NCBI GenBank assembly: GCA_029780695.1 | Contig: JAKOYD010000131.1 | Coordinates: 1 to 64,000, forward strand | Length of the DNA: 64,000 bases | Source: Pseudomonadota bacterium | Lineage (GTDB): Bacteria; Pseudomonadota; Gammaproteobacteria; Burkholderiales; Burkholderiaceae_C | Reading direction: 5' to 3' | In this document: piece by piece, positions 1 through 11,295 of the stretch | Layout: every line of letters starts with the position of its first letter | Numbering within the stretch: position 1 is the stretch's first letter | Notes under the pieces: model-generated | What the model saw: the letters and a program-made list of their open reading frames with translations, nothing else | What the model was told of the DNA's origin: nothing | Database searches by the model: none | Made by a program: the position numbers and the translations under genes

Positions 1-253
1 GGTGCAAGCCGCCGGCGGCAAGCTGTGGACGCCCAACTTCGCCAGCCTGAACCAAGCCGCGCTGCGGCAGGCGCAGCAACTGGGCCTGAAAGTGATTCCG
101 TGGACGGTGAATGAGCCCGCCGACATGGCGCGGCTGATCGACTGGGGCGTGGAGGGCCTGATCACCGACTATCCGGACCGGGCGCGCGCCGTCATGCGCG
201 ACACAGGCATGGCGCTGCCGGCTGCGATTCAAGGCGCCAAGACTATCAATTGA
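1..253 (+). CDS. ugpQ: Glycerophosphodiester phosphodiesterase, C-terminal part
   Basis: This is the 3' end of a gene that begins before the window; about 83 residues remain. The sequence reads like the last beta/alpha units of the GDPD TIM barrel: a stretch ending in VIPWTVNEP, followed by a helix with the DWGVEGLITDYPD motif, which is the typical GDPD finish (W-T-V-N ... G-V-D-G-I-I-T-D-x-P). Family members hydrolyse glycerophosphodiesters to glycerol-3-phosphate and an alcohol, usually in the cytoplasm. The catalytic His and Glu/Asp residues lie upstream and cannot be checked. The frame is open from the first bases and stops with TGA at 251-253, right beside a short palindromic repeat. The ugpQ symbol is by family resemblance only. 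Confidence 0.82.
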   Translation, partial: VQAAGGKLWTPNFASLNQAALRQAQQLGLKVIPWTVNEPADMARLIDWGVEGLITDYPDRARAVMRDTGMALPAAIQGAKTIN

Positions 254-305
254 ATAGCTGCTCGCGCTTGGTCCTCACGCGCTGGAGGCCGAAAATGCTT
301 GAAGC
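250..305. repeat. ATAGCT/GCGCTTG palindromic repeat copy
   Basis: Directly after the GDPD stop comes a copy of the dispersed repeat found throughout this window: AATAGCTGCTCGCGCTTG, a short variable part, then GCGCTGGAGGCC. Other copies add a CAAGCGC half that pairs with GCGCTTG. Function unknown; position next to a stop codon fits a 3' end structure. Confidence 0.7.
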
Positions 306-810
306 GCGCCAAGCATGAAAAGGCAGCCTCGGCGATTTTCTGGTTGTCATCGAGGGCTTTCTTCGGCGTGGTTGGCCCTCACCCCCCTTCGACAAGCTCA
401 GGACAGGCCAAGCCTCTCTCAGAGGGAGAGGGAGCAAGACAATCCTGCGTGAAGCAACAGGGTCGATGGTTCACGGGCCGAGCGAAGCGATGGCCCGGAT
501 GGACTTCAAACCCCCTTCTGGCCATGCCGAGAAGCGCAGGGCGTGGGGCGGGCGGGCAGCGCAGCATGCCCGCATCGTGCTCTGACTCGCTGCCGGTGTT
601 TGAGCGAAGAGAACACAGTGAACGAAGCGAGTTCGGCAGCGCCGCCCCACGACCGAGCATCGCAGGCTGCCCGCAGGGCCACGGCCAGTGGGGCCGCCTT
701 TTCTTTGGTTACTTTCTTTTGGCGGAGCAAAAGAAAGTGACTGCGCCGCCGGGCGCACAACCCGGCCGACAGCGCCTCCAATCAAGCACCGCCAGACAGG
801 CAAAAAAAAC
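306..810. other. Non-coding repeat-rich region with hairpin
   Basis: About 500 bases without a convincing gene. The reading frames that stay open here have no recognisable domains and overlap on both strands. The stretch holds a copy of the CTTCGACAAGCTCAGG-type repeat at 388-409. At 711-738 there is a perfect 10-bp hairpin (ACTTTCTTTT / AAAAGAAAGT) with an 8-base loop GGCGGAGC. The hairpin lies about 75 bases past the stop of the P-II gene on the minus strand and may help end that transcript, but no T-run follows it. Confidence 0.6.
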
Positions 811-1228
<418 letters not shown>

Positions 1229-1232
1229 AGCA

Positions 1233-2897
1233 TCAAGCCCTGAACTTGTTGGTCATAGGATAACGCCAGTCCTTGCCAAAACCGCGGTGCGTCACGCGCG
1301 TGCCCACGGCCGACTGCTGGCGCTTGGATTCGTTGATCTTGATCAGGCGCGTGACCAGTTCCACATCGTCCGGCTTGAAGCCCTCGGCCACCAGCTCGGC
1401 CACACCCATGTCGTTTTCCATGTAGCGCTCGATGATCGCGTCCAGCACCTCGTACGGCGGCAGGCTGTCCTGGTCGGTCTGGTCGGCGCGCAGCTCGGCG
1501 CTGGGCGGGCGGGTGATGATGCGCTCGGGAATCGGGTTGGCGCCGGTCTTGAACGGGTCGTGCGCGTTGCGCCAGCGTGCCATCTCGAACACCTTGGTCT
1601 TCACGACGTCCTTGATCGGCGCAAAACCGCCGCACATGTCGCCGTACAGCGTGCAGTAGCCGGTGGCGTATTCGCTCTTGTTGCCGGTGGTCAGGATCAG
1701 GTGGCCGTGCTTGTTGGACAGCGCCATCAGCATCACGCCACGAATGCGCGCCTGAATGTTTTCTTCGGTGATGTCCTCGGGTTTGCCGTCGAACAGCGGC
1801 TTCAGCGACGCCTTGAAGCTTTCAAATTCGGGCAGGATGGAAATCTCGTCGTAGCGCACGTTCATGCGGCGCGCCATCTCGCGCGCATCTTCCAGGCTGA
1901 TGCCGGCCGTGTAGGGGCTGGGCATCATCACGGCGTGCACGTTTTGGGCGCCCAGCGCGTCCACGGCGATGGCCAGCACCAGCGCCGAATCGATGCCGCC
2001 CGACAGGCCGAGCGCCACCGTCCTGAAGCCGTTCTTGCGCACGTAGTCGCGCAGGCCCATCACCAGTGCGTCCCACAGGTCGGCGTCCAGCGCCCGCGCG
2101 GGCGCCATGTCTGCTTTTAATTCGATGGCATCCGCCGCACGCTGGACGTCGACGAACCACAGTTTTTCTTCAAAGCTGGGGGCGCGGCCGGCCAGTTGCG
2201 CGTCGGCGCCGACGGCAAACGAATGGCCTTCGAACACCACTTCGTCCTGCCCGCCCACCAGGTGCGCGTACACCAGCGGCAGTCCGCAGGCTTTCACACG
2301 CTCGATCATCATGGTCTCGCGCTCGTAGCCCTTGCCGATGTGGAAGGGCGAGGCGTTGATCACGGCCAGCAGCTCGGCCCCGGCCTCCTTGGCCAGTTGC
2401 GCGGGCTCCTCGAACCAGGCGTCTTCGCAGATCAGCAGGCCCACGCTCACGCCTTCGACCTGGAACACGCAGGTGCCCTGCCCCGGCGTGAAATAGCGCC
2501 GCTCGTCGAACACCTGGTAGTTGGGCAGCAGCCGCTTGGCGTAGTTCTCGATCACGCGGCCTTCGCGGATCACGCTAGCCGAGTTGGTGCGCTGAGGCAC
2601 GCTGACGCTCTTGCCGCGCTGGTCCTTGCCGATGGGGTGGCCGACCACGATCACCATGTCCTTCAACCCCGCCGTCTCGCGGGCCACCGTTTTCACGGCA
2701 TCATCGCAGGCGGCGATGAAGGAAGGACGCAGGAACAGATCCTCGGCGATGTACGCGCAGATCGACAGCTCGGGCGTCAGCAGCAGGCGCGCGCCTTCGG
2801 CGTACGCGGCCTTGGCGGCGTCGATGATCTTCTGCGCGTTGCCCGGCATGTCGCCCACAACAAAGTTCAACTGGGCGACGGCGATCTTGAGCGTCAT
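1233..2897 (-). CDS. nadE: Glutamine-dependent NAD+ synthase
   Basis: A 554-residue two-domain enzyme that makes NAD+ from nicotinate adenine dinucleotide, ATP and glutamine. The N-terminal nitrilase-type glutaminase domain starts MTLKIAVAQLNFVVGD and shows its triad: Glu in LLTPELSICAY, Lys in YAKRLLPNY and Cys in LLICEDAWFE. The C-terminal synthetase domain carries the ATP pyrophosphatase loop LGLSGGIDSALVLA and the motif TTGNKSEYATGYCTLYGD. The start at 2897 gives the canonical N-terminus; a longer frame to 2963 is possible but adds 22 unrelated residues. It is transcribed toward glnB and is divergent from the FemAB-like gene, whose start codon is only five bases away. Confidence 0.95.
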   Translation of the reverse strand: MTLKIAVAQLNFVVGDMPGNAQKIIDAAKAAYAEGARLLLTPELSICAYIAEDLFLRPSFIAACDDAVKTVARETAGLKDMVIVVGHPIGKDQRGKSVSVPQRTNSASVIREGRVIENYAKRLLPNYQVFDERRYFTPGQGTCVFQVEGVSVGLLICEDAWFEEPAQLAKEAGAELLAVINASPFHIGKGYERETMMIERVKACGLPLVYAHLVGGQDEVVFEGHSFAVGADAQLAGRAPSFEEKLWFVDVQRAADAIELKADMAPARALDADLWDALVMGLRDYVRKNGFRTVALGLSGGIDSALVLAIAVDALGAQNVHAVMMPSPYTAGISLEDAREMARRMNVRYDEISILPEFESFKASLKPLFDGKPEDITEENIQARIRGVMLMALSNKHGHLILTTGNKSEYATGYCTLYGDMCGGFAPIKDVVKTKVFEMARWRNAHDPFKTGANPIPERIITRPPSAELRADQTDQDSLPPYEVLDAIIERYMENDMGVAELVAEGFKPDDVELVTRLIKINESKRQQSAVGTRVTHRGFGKDWRYPMTNKFRA

Positions 2898-2902
2898 ACA
2901 CG

Positions 2903-4129
2903 ATGTCTGAAAACGGTTCCGGCAAGCATGGTAACCGCCTGCGCCTGCAGGTGGCCGATTCACCGCTTTCGGTGGATGCCGCCGCCTGGAACGCCCTGCT
3001 GGCGCGCCAGGCCACGCCCACGCCCTTCATGCGGCACGAATACCTGGCGGCGATGCAGGGCAGCGGCAGTGCCGTGCCCCGCACCGGCTGGTCGCCGCGC
3101 TTTGCGCGGCTGTGGGACGGCGACGCGCTGGCCGCCGCCTGCCCGCTGTACGTCAAGGCGCACTCGTATGGCGAATACGTGTTCGACTGGGCCTGGGCCA
3201 ACGCCTATGCCGAGCACGGTCTGGCCTATTACCCCAAGGCGCTGGTGGCGGTGCCCTTCACGCCCGTGCCCGGCTCGCGCCTGCTGGCGCGCGATGCGGC
3301 CACGCGCGCGGCGCTGGTGCAGGCGCTGACGCAGTGGTGCGGGTCGCAGAAGCTGTCGTCGCTGCACGTGCTGTTTGGCGACGCGGCGGACTGGGCGGCG
3401 TGCGACGCCGCCGGGCTGATGCAGCGGCAGCAGGTGCAGTTTCATTGGCACAACGCGCACCCGGCCGAGGGGCGTGCCTTCCACGGCTTCGACGACTTTC
3501 TCGCCTCGCTGGCGCAGGACAAGCGCAAGAAAATCCGCCAGGAGCGGCGCAAGGTGGGCGCGGCCGGCGTCACCTTCCGCTGGGCGCGCGGCCACGACAT
3601 CGCGCCGGCGGACTGGGCTTTCTTCTACCGCTGCTACGAGCGCACCTACCTCGAACACGGCAACGCGCCGTACCTCACGCCCGCCTTCTTCGACGCCATG
3701 GCGCGCGACATGGCCGACGCCTGGGTGCTGTTCATCGCCGAACGCGACGGGCAGCCGATTGCTTCAAGTTTGATAGCTGTCAGCGCTTGTCCGGCAAGCG
3801 CTGGCGGCTTGAATGATTCGCAAACCGTGGCCTACGGCCGCTACTGGGGCGCGCTGCAGCGCGTGGACTGCCTGCATTTCGAGCTGTGCTACTACCAGCC
3901 CATCGACTGGTGCATCCGCCACGGCGTCGGCCGCTTTGAAGGCGGCGCCCAGGGCGAACACAAGATGGCGCGTGCGCTGATGCCCGTGGCCACGCACAGT
4001 GCGCACTGGCTGGCACACCCCGCGTTTGCCGACGCGGTGGAGCGCTTTCTGGCGCGCGAATCGGTCGGCATCGGGGACTACCTGCAGCATCTGGACGAGC
4101 GCTCGCCGTTTCGGCGCGGCGCAGGCTGA
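2903..4129 (+). CDS. FemAB-like / GNAT-fold peptidoglycan-type acyltransferase family
   Basis: A 408-residue protein of the FemAB_like (DUF482) family, with conserved pieces DAAAWNAL, PFMRHEYLAA, HWHN, KRKKIRQERRKV, FYRCYERTYLEHGN and FEGGAQGEHKMARAL. The family has a double GNAT fold; a role in cell-wall or amino-acyl transfer is inferred from FemAB and unproven. The start at 2903 lies five bases from the divergent nadE start; a GTG at 2951 would also keep the conserved region. Around residues 288-306 a stretch reading roughly IAVSACPASAGGLND interrupts the usual PIASSL...YGRYWG passage; at DNA level it is a copy of the dispersed palindromic repeat, inserted in frame. Confidence 0.88.
   Translation: MSENGSGKHGNRLRLQVADSPLSVDAAAWNALLARQATPTPFMRHEYLAAMQGSGSAVPRTGWSPRFARLWDGDALAAACPLYVKAHSYGEYVFDWAWANAYAEHGLAYYPKALVAVPFTPVPGSRLLARDAATRAALVQALTQWCGSQKLSSLHVLFGDAADWAACDAAGLMQRQQVQFHWHNAHPAEGRAFHGFDDFLASLAQDKRKKIRQERRKVGAAGVTFRWARGHDIAPADWAFFYRCYERTYLEHGNAPYLTPAFFDAMARDMADAWVLFIAERDGQPIASSLIAVSACPASAGGLNDSQTVAYGRYWGALQRVDCLHFELCYYQPIDWCIRHGVGRFEGGAQGEHKMARALMPVATHSAHWLAHPAFADAVERFLARESVGIGDYLQHLDERSPFRRGAG
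3763..3815. repeat. Palindromic repeat inserted in frame in a FemAB-like gene
   Basis: The element reads TTCAAGTTTGATAGCTGTC, then AGCGCTTGTCCGGCAAGCGCT, then a GGCGGCTTGAAT end. The stem is AGCGCTTG / CAAGCGCT, with outer TTCAAG / CTTGAA arms. It sits wholly inside the FemAB-like coding region and keeps the frame open. Confidence 0.85.
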
Positions 4130-4183
4130 GGCGCCGCCGGCCCTCTCCCAGAGGGCGCCGCACGGCAGCCGGTCAGCCGCCAA

Positions 4184-4504
4184 TCACTCGCGGTCGCGGC
4201 GCGGCGCGCGGGCGCCGGTTCGCACGCGGGTGCGCCGGTTGTCGCGGTACGCCACCTGCGTGGGCATCAGGTCGTAGTACGGGTCGGCGGCCGGGCCGCA
4301 GTTGGTTTCGGCGATGCCGAACACCATCGTGGCGCCCGGGCCGTACTTGTAGGGCACGGTCTGGTGCAGCTGGTACGACATGTCGACCGGCGGCGTGGAC
4401 GATTGCGACAGGATCTGGCCCTTGGGCCCCATCACGGTGTAGCAGGCGGCGTGCGCGCCCGCGGCCAGCAGCAGCGTGGCGATGAGGGTCAGGGGCTTTT
4501 TCAT
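4184..4504 (-). CDS. Small secreted protein of unknown function
   Basis: A 106-residue protein starting MKKPLTLIATLLLAAGAHA, a clear Sec signal peptide with an AHA-A cleavage site, so the mature part (about 87 residues) is periplasmic. The mature protein has CYTVMGPKGQIL, a stretch on SSTPPVDMSYQLHQTVP and an Arg-rich tail. I do not recognise the family by name; similar small exported proteins are frequent in Comamonadaceae. It has two Cys residues (in CYTV and ETNCGP) that could form a disulphide. The gene is convergent with the FemAB-like gene and follows the GTPase gene in the same direction, 58 bases downstream of it. Confidence 0.75.
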   Translation of the reverse strand: MKKPLTLIATLLLAAGAHAACYTVMGPKGQILSQSSTPPVDMSYQLHQTVPYKYGPGATMVFGIAETNCGPAADPYYDLMPTQVAYRDNRRTRVRTGARAPRRDRE

Positions 4505-4562
4505 GGTCGTTCTTGCAATTTGTGACAAGTATCGCCCAAGTCTGCCCGCCCCGGCCGGCTTG

Positions 4563-5957
4563 TCAAGCGGCGGCGGGCTCGAAGCGGCGGTCCAGCGCGC
4601 GCGCGACGTCGGATTCCAGCGCCTGGCGGTCGGCGTCGCCCGCGCCGCGCCGGCGGTCGCCGCGCTCCCAATCCGGATGGCCGCGCGCGGGCCCCAGCGC
4701 ACGCACCACCTCGTCCAGGCCCGGATCGACCTGCTCGTCGGTCACGCGCAGCTTGTGCAGGGCGGCGTGGCCGCGCTGCTCCAGCGCGCGCGCCAGATCC
4801 AGCAGGTGGTCGGCCAGCAGCAGCAGCACGGGGTCTTCCACCGTCAGTTCCTGCACGCCGTTCAGGCGGTTTTCCAGCTTGCGCCAAAGCGGCCGCCAGC
4901 CGCCCGACGCGGCGCCGCCGAGGGTCGCGCCCAGCGTGGTGGCGGCGCCCAGCGACAGACCCGCCATCGCCACGTCGGCCACCATGCCCAGGCCCGCGCC
5001 AATGGCGGCGCCCAGGCCCAGCCGCTTGCCGGCTTCTTTCAGCAATTCAGGGTTGAACAGGTCGTCTTCCCAGCGGCCGCCCAGCTGCGGCATTTCGGCC
5101 AGTTCGGCGTCGTCGGGGCGGAAGGCGAACACCGCCAGCAGGTCGTCGACGGCGCGCCGCGCATGGCGCCGCACGTCGTCCTGGAAGGCGCGCACAAAGG
5201 CCTGCTGGCGCAGCTCGTCGGCAAATTCCTCGGCCGGCAGCGCGCGCCGCATGGCGGCCACGTCGATCAGCGTCGACGCGGCCACGCGGCAGGCGGCCAG
5301 CCGCCGCTCGCGCGCCTGCAGCGTCAGCGCGTCGACGATGCCGGCCAGCTGCTGGCGCCGTGCCGGCAGCAGCGTGGCCAGGTCGCCGTACAGCTGGCGT
5401 TCGGAGCCGTTGAACGGCGCCACGACGTCGAATTCGACCCGCGCGTGCAGCCCGCTTTCGAGCAGCGCCTGGTGCCACTCGGGCAGGCGCGTGCCGACCG
5501 AGCGCACGAAATTCAGCACCGGCATGATGGGCTTGGCGCACCACGAGAGGATTTCCAGCTCGGCGCGGTACTTAGGCAGCACCGGCTCGCGCGTGTCGAT
5601 GACGATCATGGCGGCGTCGGCCGATTCGGTCAGCGCGCGCAGCACCTTGGCCTCTTGCTCGAAGCTGCGGCTGGCTTCGGGGCCGCGCAGGAAGGCGCGC
5701 ACGCGCTCGGGGCGCGTGTCGGCGGCCAGGGTGTTCAGATAGTCCAGCAGCGCGACCGAATCCTCCAGCCCCGGTGTGTCGATGAAGCGCACGGCTACCG
5801 CGCCGTCAATGCGCAGGTCGATCGTCTCGGCGTGGCGGGTGGTGCCCGGGCGGTCGGACACCTCGCCAAAGTCCACCTTGCGCGTCAGCGTGCGCAGCAG
5901 CGAGGTCTTGCCGGCGTTGGTGTGGCCGACGATGGCGATGCGCAGCGGTTCAGTCAT
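4563..5957 (-). CDS. DUF3482 GTPase of the Era/EngA-like superfamily
   Basis: A 464-residue GTP-binding protein. The N-terminal G domain has a P-loop GHTNAGKTS at residues 11-19, a G2-like GTTRH near 38-42 and the G3 motif DTPGLE at about 60-65. The usual NKxD (G4) is not evident; the equivalent position reads LNFVRS. The rest matches the DUF3482 region, including a Gly/Ala-rich stretch near 310-355 (LGLGAAIGAGLGMVADVAMA) that could insert in or lie on the membrane. Its start overlaps the stop of the upstream DUF2868 gene by eight bases, so the two are translationally coupled; this pair is common in betaproteobacteria. Function unknown. Confidence 0.85.
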   Translation of the reverse strand: MTEPLRIAIVGHTNAGKTSLLRTLTRKVDFGEVSDRPGTTRHAETIDLRIDGAVAVRFIDTPGLEDSVALLDYLNTLAADTRPERVRAFLRGPEASRSFEQEAKVLRALTESADAAMIVIDTREPVLPKYRAELEILSWCAKPIMPVLNFVRSVGTRLPEWHQALLESGLHARVEFDVVAPFNGSERQLYGDLATLLPARRQQLAGIVDALTLQARERRLAACRVAASTLIDVAAMRRALPAEEFADELRQQAFVRAFQDDVRRHARRAVDDLLAVFAFRPDDAELAEMPQLGGRWEDDLFNPELLKEAGKRLGLGAAIGAGLGMVADVAMAGLSLGAATTLGATLGGAASGGWRPLWRKLENRLNGVQELTVEDPVLLLLADHLLDLARALEQRGHAALHKLRVTDEQVDPGLDEVVRALGPARGHPDWERGDRRRGAGDADRQALESDVARALDRRFEPAAA

Positions 5958-7383
5958 GGGCGGATGCTATCCAATTCGCAGCATCCTGCGTTGATTCGAC
6001 AAGCGCCAGGGCCGTAAAACCTTCTGATTCCAGCCATTGCCGCCAGCGCGCAGCGCCGCCCTCGCCCATCGGCCACAGCGCCAGGCGGCTGGCGTGCGGC
6101 TGTAGCTCGCGCACGAAGCGGGCGGTGCCGCGGTCGGGGCTGGACGCGGCGTGCACCGCCAGCAGCAGCGCCGCCGGGCGCGCCTCGGCCAGCCGCGCCA
6201 TGACGGCCTGGCGCTCGCGCGCGCTGCCGGCAATGCGTTCGAGCAGCACCGCGTCGGCCGCCACGCCGGGCGGTGGCCAGGCGGCTTCGGGCGGCAGCTC
6301 GAACCCGATCAGCGCCAGCGAGCCGGGCGCGCCCGGCGCCGCGTGGGGCGCGCGCGGCACGTCCGCGCCGCCGGCGGGGCGCTCGGGGTCGATCACCTGC
6401 GGCGGCGGCTCCAGCGCGTCCAGCCGCTGCAGCAGGCGCTGCACATACGGGTCGGCCATCTCGAGTGCGCCCAGCCGGCGCGCGCCGGCCTTGAAGCGCT
6501 GCACGCTCAGCGCCAACAACAGCAAGCGCGGCAGCAGACCGTAGACCGCCACGCAGCCCATCAGCCACCAGGCCCATTGGCGCTGCGAGGTGGCATCGCC
6601 CCAGGCACGCACGCCGGTGTCGGCGGCCACCGCATTGCCGACGCTCTGCACCGCCGCGGCGTCCGGCACCGGAAAGCCCAGCAGCCCTGGCAGCGCGCCG
6701 GTGACCTGCACAAAGCGCTGGAAGAACGCCGCGCTGAGAATGGTGCTTTCCCACGTCAGGCGATAGGCGTGAAAGGCAAAGCCGAAGGCCAGCGCCGCCA
6801 GCATGATGACGAAGGCCAGCGACCAGATGCCGTGGCTGAGCGCCCCGGTCAGCCAGCCCAGCAGCCGCTGCCGCTGCAGCACGGCCGTCAGCGACTGCAG
6901 CAGCGTGGGTGCGTGCGGCCCGCGTTCCAGCGGCAGGCGCGCCGTCAGCCACAACGCCAGCCGCCCCAGCCACGGGCCGGCCCAGCGCCCCTGAAACAGC
7001 AGCAGCGCCAGCAGCCAGACCGCCAGCATGGCGGCGTGCAGCCCCAGCAGGCTGACGAAGGCGGCGATGGCGTTGATGCTGCGCCCTTCGCCCAGCACGG
7101 CGCGCGCCATGCCCAGGCCGGCCAGCGCCATCGCCACGGCCAGCAGCGCCGCTACGCCCCCGCCCAGGCCGCGCCAGCGCGCCAGCTCGGCCGGCAGGCC
7201 CAGCCGCTGGCCCAGCAGCCAGCCGCGCTCGGCGATCTGCTCGGCGCGCGTGGACCGGGTGCGGAAGGCCTGCTGCAGCGCAGCCTGGTCGTCCAGCGGG
7301 CCATCGGATTCGATGCGGCGCACGGCGTCCAGCACCACGGCGGTGGTCAGTGGCGTGCGGTCGGGGGCGGGTTGGGCGGTCAT
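5950..7383 (-). CDS. DUF2868 membrane protein
   Basis: A 477-residue integral membrane protein starting MTAQPAPDRTPLTTAVVLDA. It has about four hydrophobic spans: one in the GGGVAALLAVAMALAGLGMA stretch, one around INAIAAFVSLLGLHAAMLAV, one around GIWSLAFVIMLAALAFGF and one at MGCVAVYGLLPRLLLLALS. A large C-terminal soluble part follows, with a P-loop-less, possibly GTPase-like fold. The family has no assigned function. Its 3' end overlaps the DUF3482 GTPase, which suggests a membrane protein and partner GTPase working together. The start at 7383 is chosen because the upstream frame is low-complexity and overlaps a palindromic repeat. Confidence 0.85.
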   Translation of the reverse strand: MTAQPAPDRTPLTTAVVLDAVRRIESDGPLDDQAALQQAFRTRSTRAEQIAERGWLLGQRLGLPAELARWRGLGGGVAALLAVAMALAGLGMARAVLGEGRSINAIAAFVSLLGLHAAMLAVWLLALLLFQGRWAGPWLGRLALWLTARLPLERGPHAPTLLQSLTAVLQRQRLLGWLTGALSHGIWSLAFVIMLAALAFGFAFHAYRLTWESTILSAAFFQRFVQVTGALPGLLGFPVPDAAAVQSVGNAVAADTGVRAWGDATSQRQWAWWLMGCVAVYGLLPRLLLLALSVQRFKAGARRLGALEMADPYVQRLLQRLDALEPPPQVIDPERPAGGADVPRAPHAAPGAPGSLALIGFELPPEAAWPPPGVAADAVLLERIAGSARERQAVMARLAEARPAALLLAVHAASSPDRGTARFVRELQPHASRLALWPMGEGGAARWRQWLESEGFTALALVESTQDAANWIASAHD

Positions 7384-7443
7384 GCGGCGCTTGTGAGGAC
7401 GCTGCGGATTATCGGCGCCGCCGCGCGCGGCGAGGGGCACGCC

Positions 7444-7500
7444 CGAAGCTATTGAAAAAATAGCTACATGCGCTTGTGTGGCAAGCGCCAGATGCTGATT
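7444..7500. repeat. ATAGCT/GCGCTTG palindromic repeat copy
   Basis: In the 226-base gap between ppa and the DUF2868 gene lies AGCTATTGAAAAAATAGCT, itself a palindrome, followed by GCGCTTGTGTGGCAAGCGC, the standard stem. Nothing else was recognised in this gap. Confidence 0.8.
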
Positions 7501-7609
7501 CAGCACCCAAACATGGCAACAACCCTGGCTGGGACGGCGTCGGTGAACCCGGTGCCGTCGCGGCCAAGGCCGCTGGGGCACGGCGCCGCAGCGCCGCGCC
7601 ACTGCTCAC

Positions 7610-8152
7610 TCAGGCGCCCTGCTTGGCCTTCTGGTAGGCGGCGATCCCGTCGGTGATTTCCTTGCGCGCGGCGTCGGGGCCTTCCCAGCCCAGGATCTTG
7701 ACCCACTTGCCCGGCTCCAGGTCCTTGTAGTGCTCGAAGAAGTGCGCGATGGACGCGGTGCGCGCGGGGTTCAGGTCTTCGGGCTTTTGCCAGCCGCTGT
7801 ACAGCGACAAGATTTTCTTGATCGGCACCGCCAGCACCTTGCCGTCCTCGCCCGCCTCGTCCTGCATCTTCAGAATGCCAATGGGGCGGCAGGTGACGAC
7901 CACGCCTGGCATCAGCGGCACCGGGGTGATCACCAACACGTCCACCGGGTCGCCGTCGCCCGACAGCGTGTTGGGCACGTAGCCGTAGTTGGTGGGGTAA
8001 TGCATCGCCGTGCTCATGAAGCGGTCGACGAAGATGGCGCCGGTTTCCTTGTCCACCTCGTACTTAATGGGGTCGGCGTTCATCGGGATTTCGATGACGA
8101 CGTTGAACTCGTCGGGTGCCTTGTCGCCAGGGGTCACGTTGTCGAGGGACAT
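7610..8152 (-). CDS. ppa: Soluble inorganic pyrophosphatase (family I)
   Basis: A 180-residue cytoplasmic family I pyrophosphatase that hydrolyses PPi to two phosphates and pulls biosynthetic reactions forward. It shows the signature [10 protein letters not shown] with the metal-binding aspartates, [19 protein letters not shown] with substrate lysines, and [11 protein letters not shown]. Length matches bacterial hexameric enzymes. The start at 8152 gives [16 protein letters not shown]; the longer frame adds unrelated residues. It is divergent from the membrane pyrophosphatase gene hppA across 243 bases, so the two PPi-consuming enzymes may share control. An imperfect FNR-like box (TTGATGTGGATTAA, 8171-8184) lies just upstream of the start; its relevance is uncertain. 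Confidence 0.97.
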   Translation of the reverse strand: MSLDNVTPGDKAPDEFNVVIEIPMNADPIKYEVDKETGAIFVDRFMSTAMHYPTNYGYVPNTLSGDGDPVDVLVITPVPLMPGVVVTCRPIGILKMQDEAGEDGKVLAVPIKKILSLYSGWQKPEDLNPARTASIAHFFEHYKDLEPGKWVKILGWEGPDAARKEITDGIAAYQKAKQGA

Positions 8153-8395
8153 GTTTTTGCTTCTCGCGGGTTGATGTGGATTAAGACAAGTCGGGATTAA
8201 CCCTGATTTTACTTTCGCGCCCCTTGCACCTTCCGCAATTGTCATGTTTTCCGGCTAAATTCACGCTGTTGGCCAATCGACCGCCCGTATACGCACAAGA
8301 GGGGGCGAGGAAGCAACGCAGTGGAGGATTCGGCTGCGTGGCATCGCTGGCGGCCTGATCCTCCGAAGCGCAACCGCTTATGTGAGGAGAAATCA

Positions 8396-11056
<2,661 letters not shown>

Positions 11057-11077
11057 GCGGCATCACCCGCCCAACAC

Positions 11078-11109
11078 GGGCGCGGTCCTTCGGGGCCGCG
11101 CCCTTTTTT
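11078..11109 (+). terminator. Rho-independent terminator of hppA
   Basis: An 11-bp GC-rich stem, GGGCGCGGTCC / GGGCCGCGCCC with one G-T pair, closed by a TTCG loop and followed by six T residues. It begins 22 bases after the hppA stop. Confidence 0.92.
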
Positions 11110-11295
11110 CATGGGCCATCGAGCAGGCGCCGGCGCGCAGATTGCTTTTTATTTCATAGCGAACCAGCGGCACGTTTCAAGCGCAAACGGCTTGTTTCTT
11201 GCACGAAACGAGGCTCGTCGCGGCGCACGGCCATGCCGTCGCGCCCTTTTTCCTCTGCGTGTGCCGCCCGCCACTGCCGCGCCGGCAAGGCCAGA

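Noticed and set aside
711-738. Hairpin read as terminator of glnB
   Set aside because: No T-run follows on the minus strand and it is 70 bases past the stop; kept only as a hairpin.
2108-2142. TTTTAATTCGATGGCATCCGCC inside nadE, a possible repeat remnant
   Set aside because: Only weak likeness, no stem; it lies in a variable linker and cannot be told from chance.
8171-8184. TTGATGTGGATTAA as an FNR box for ppa or hppA
   Set aside because: One mismatch and no -10 at the right distance in either direction; mentioned but not called.
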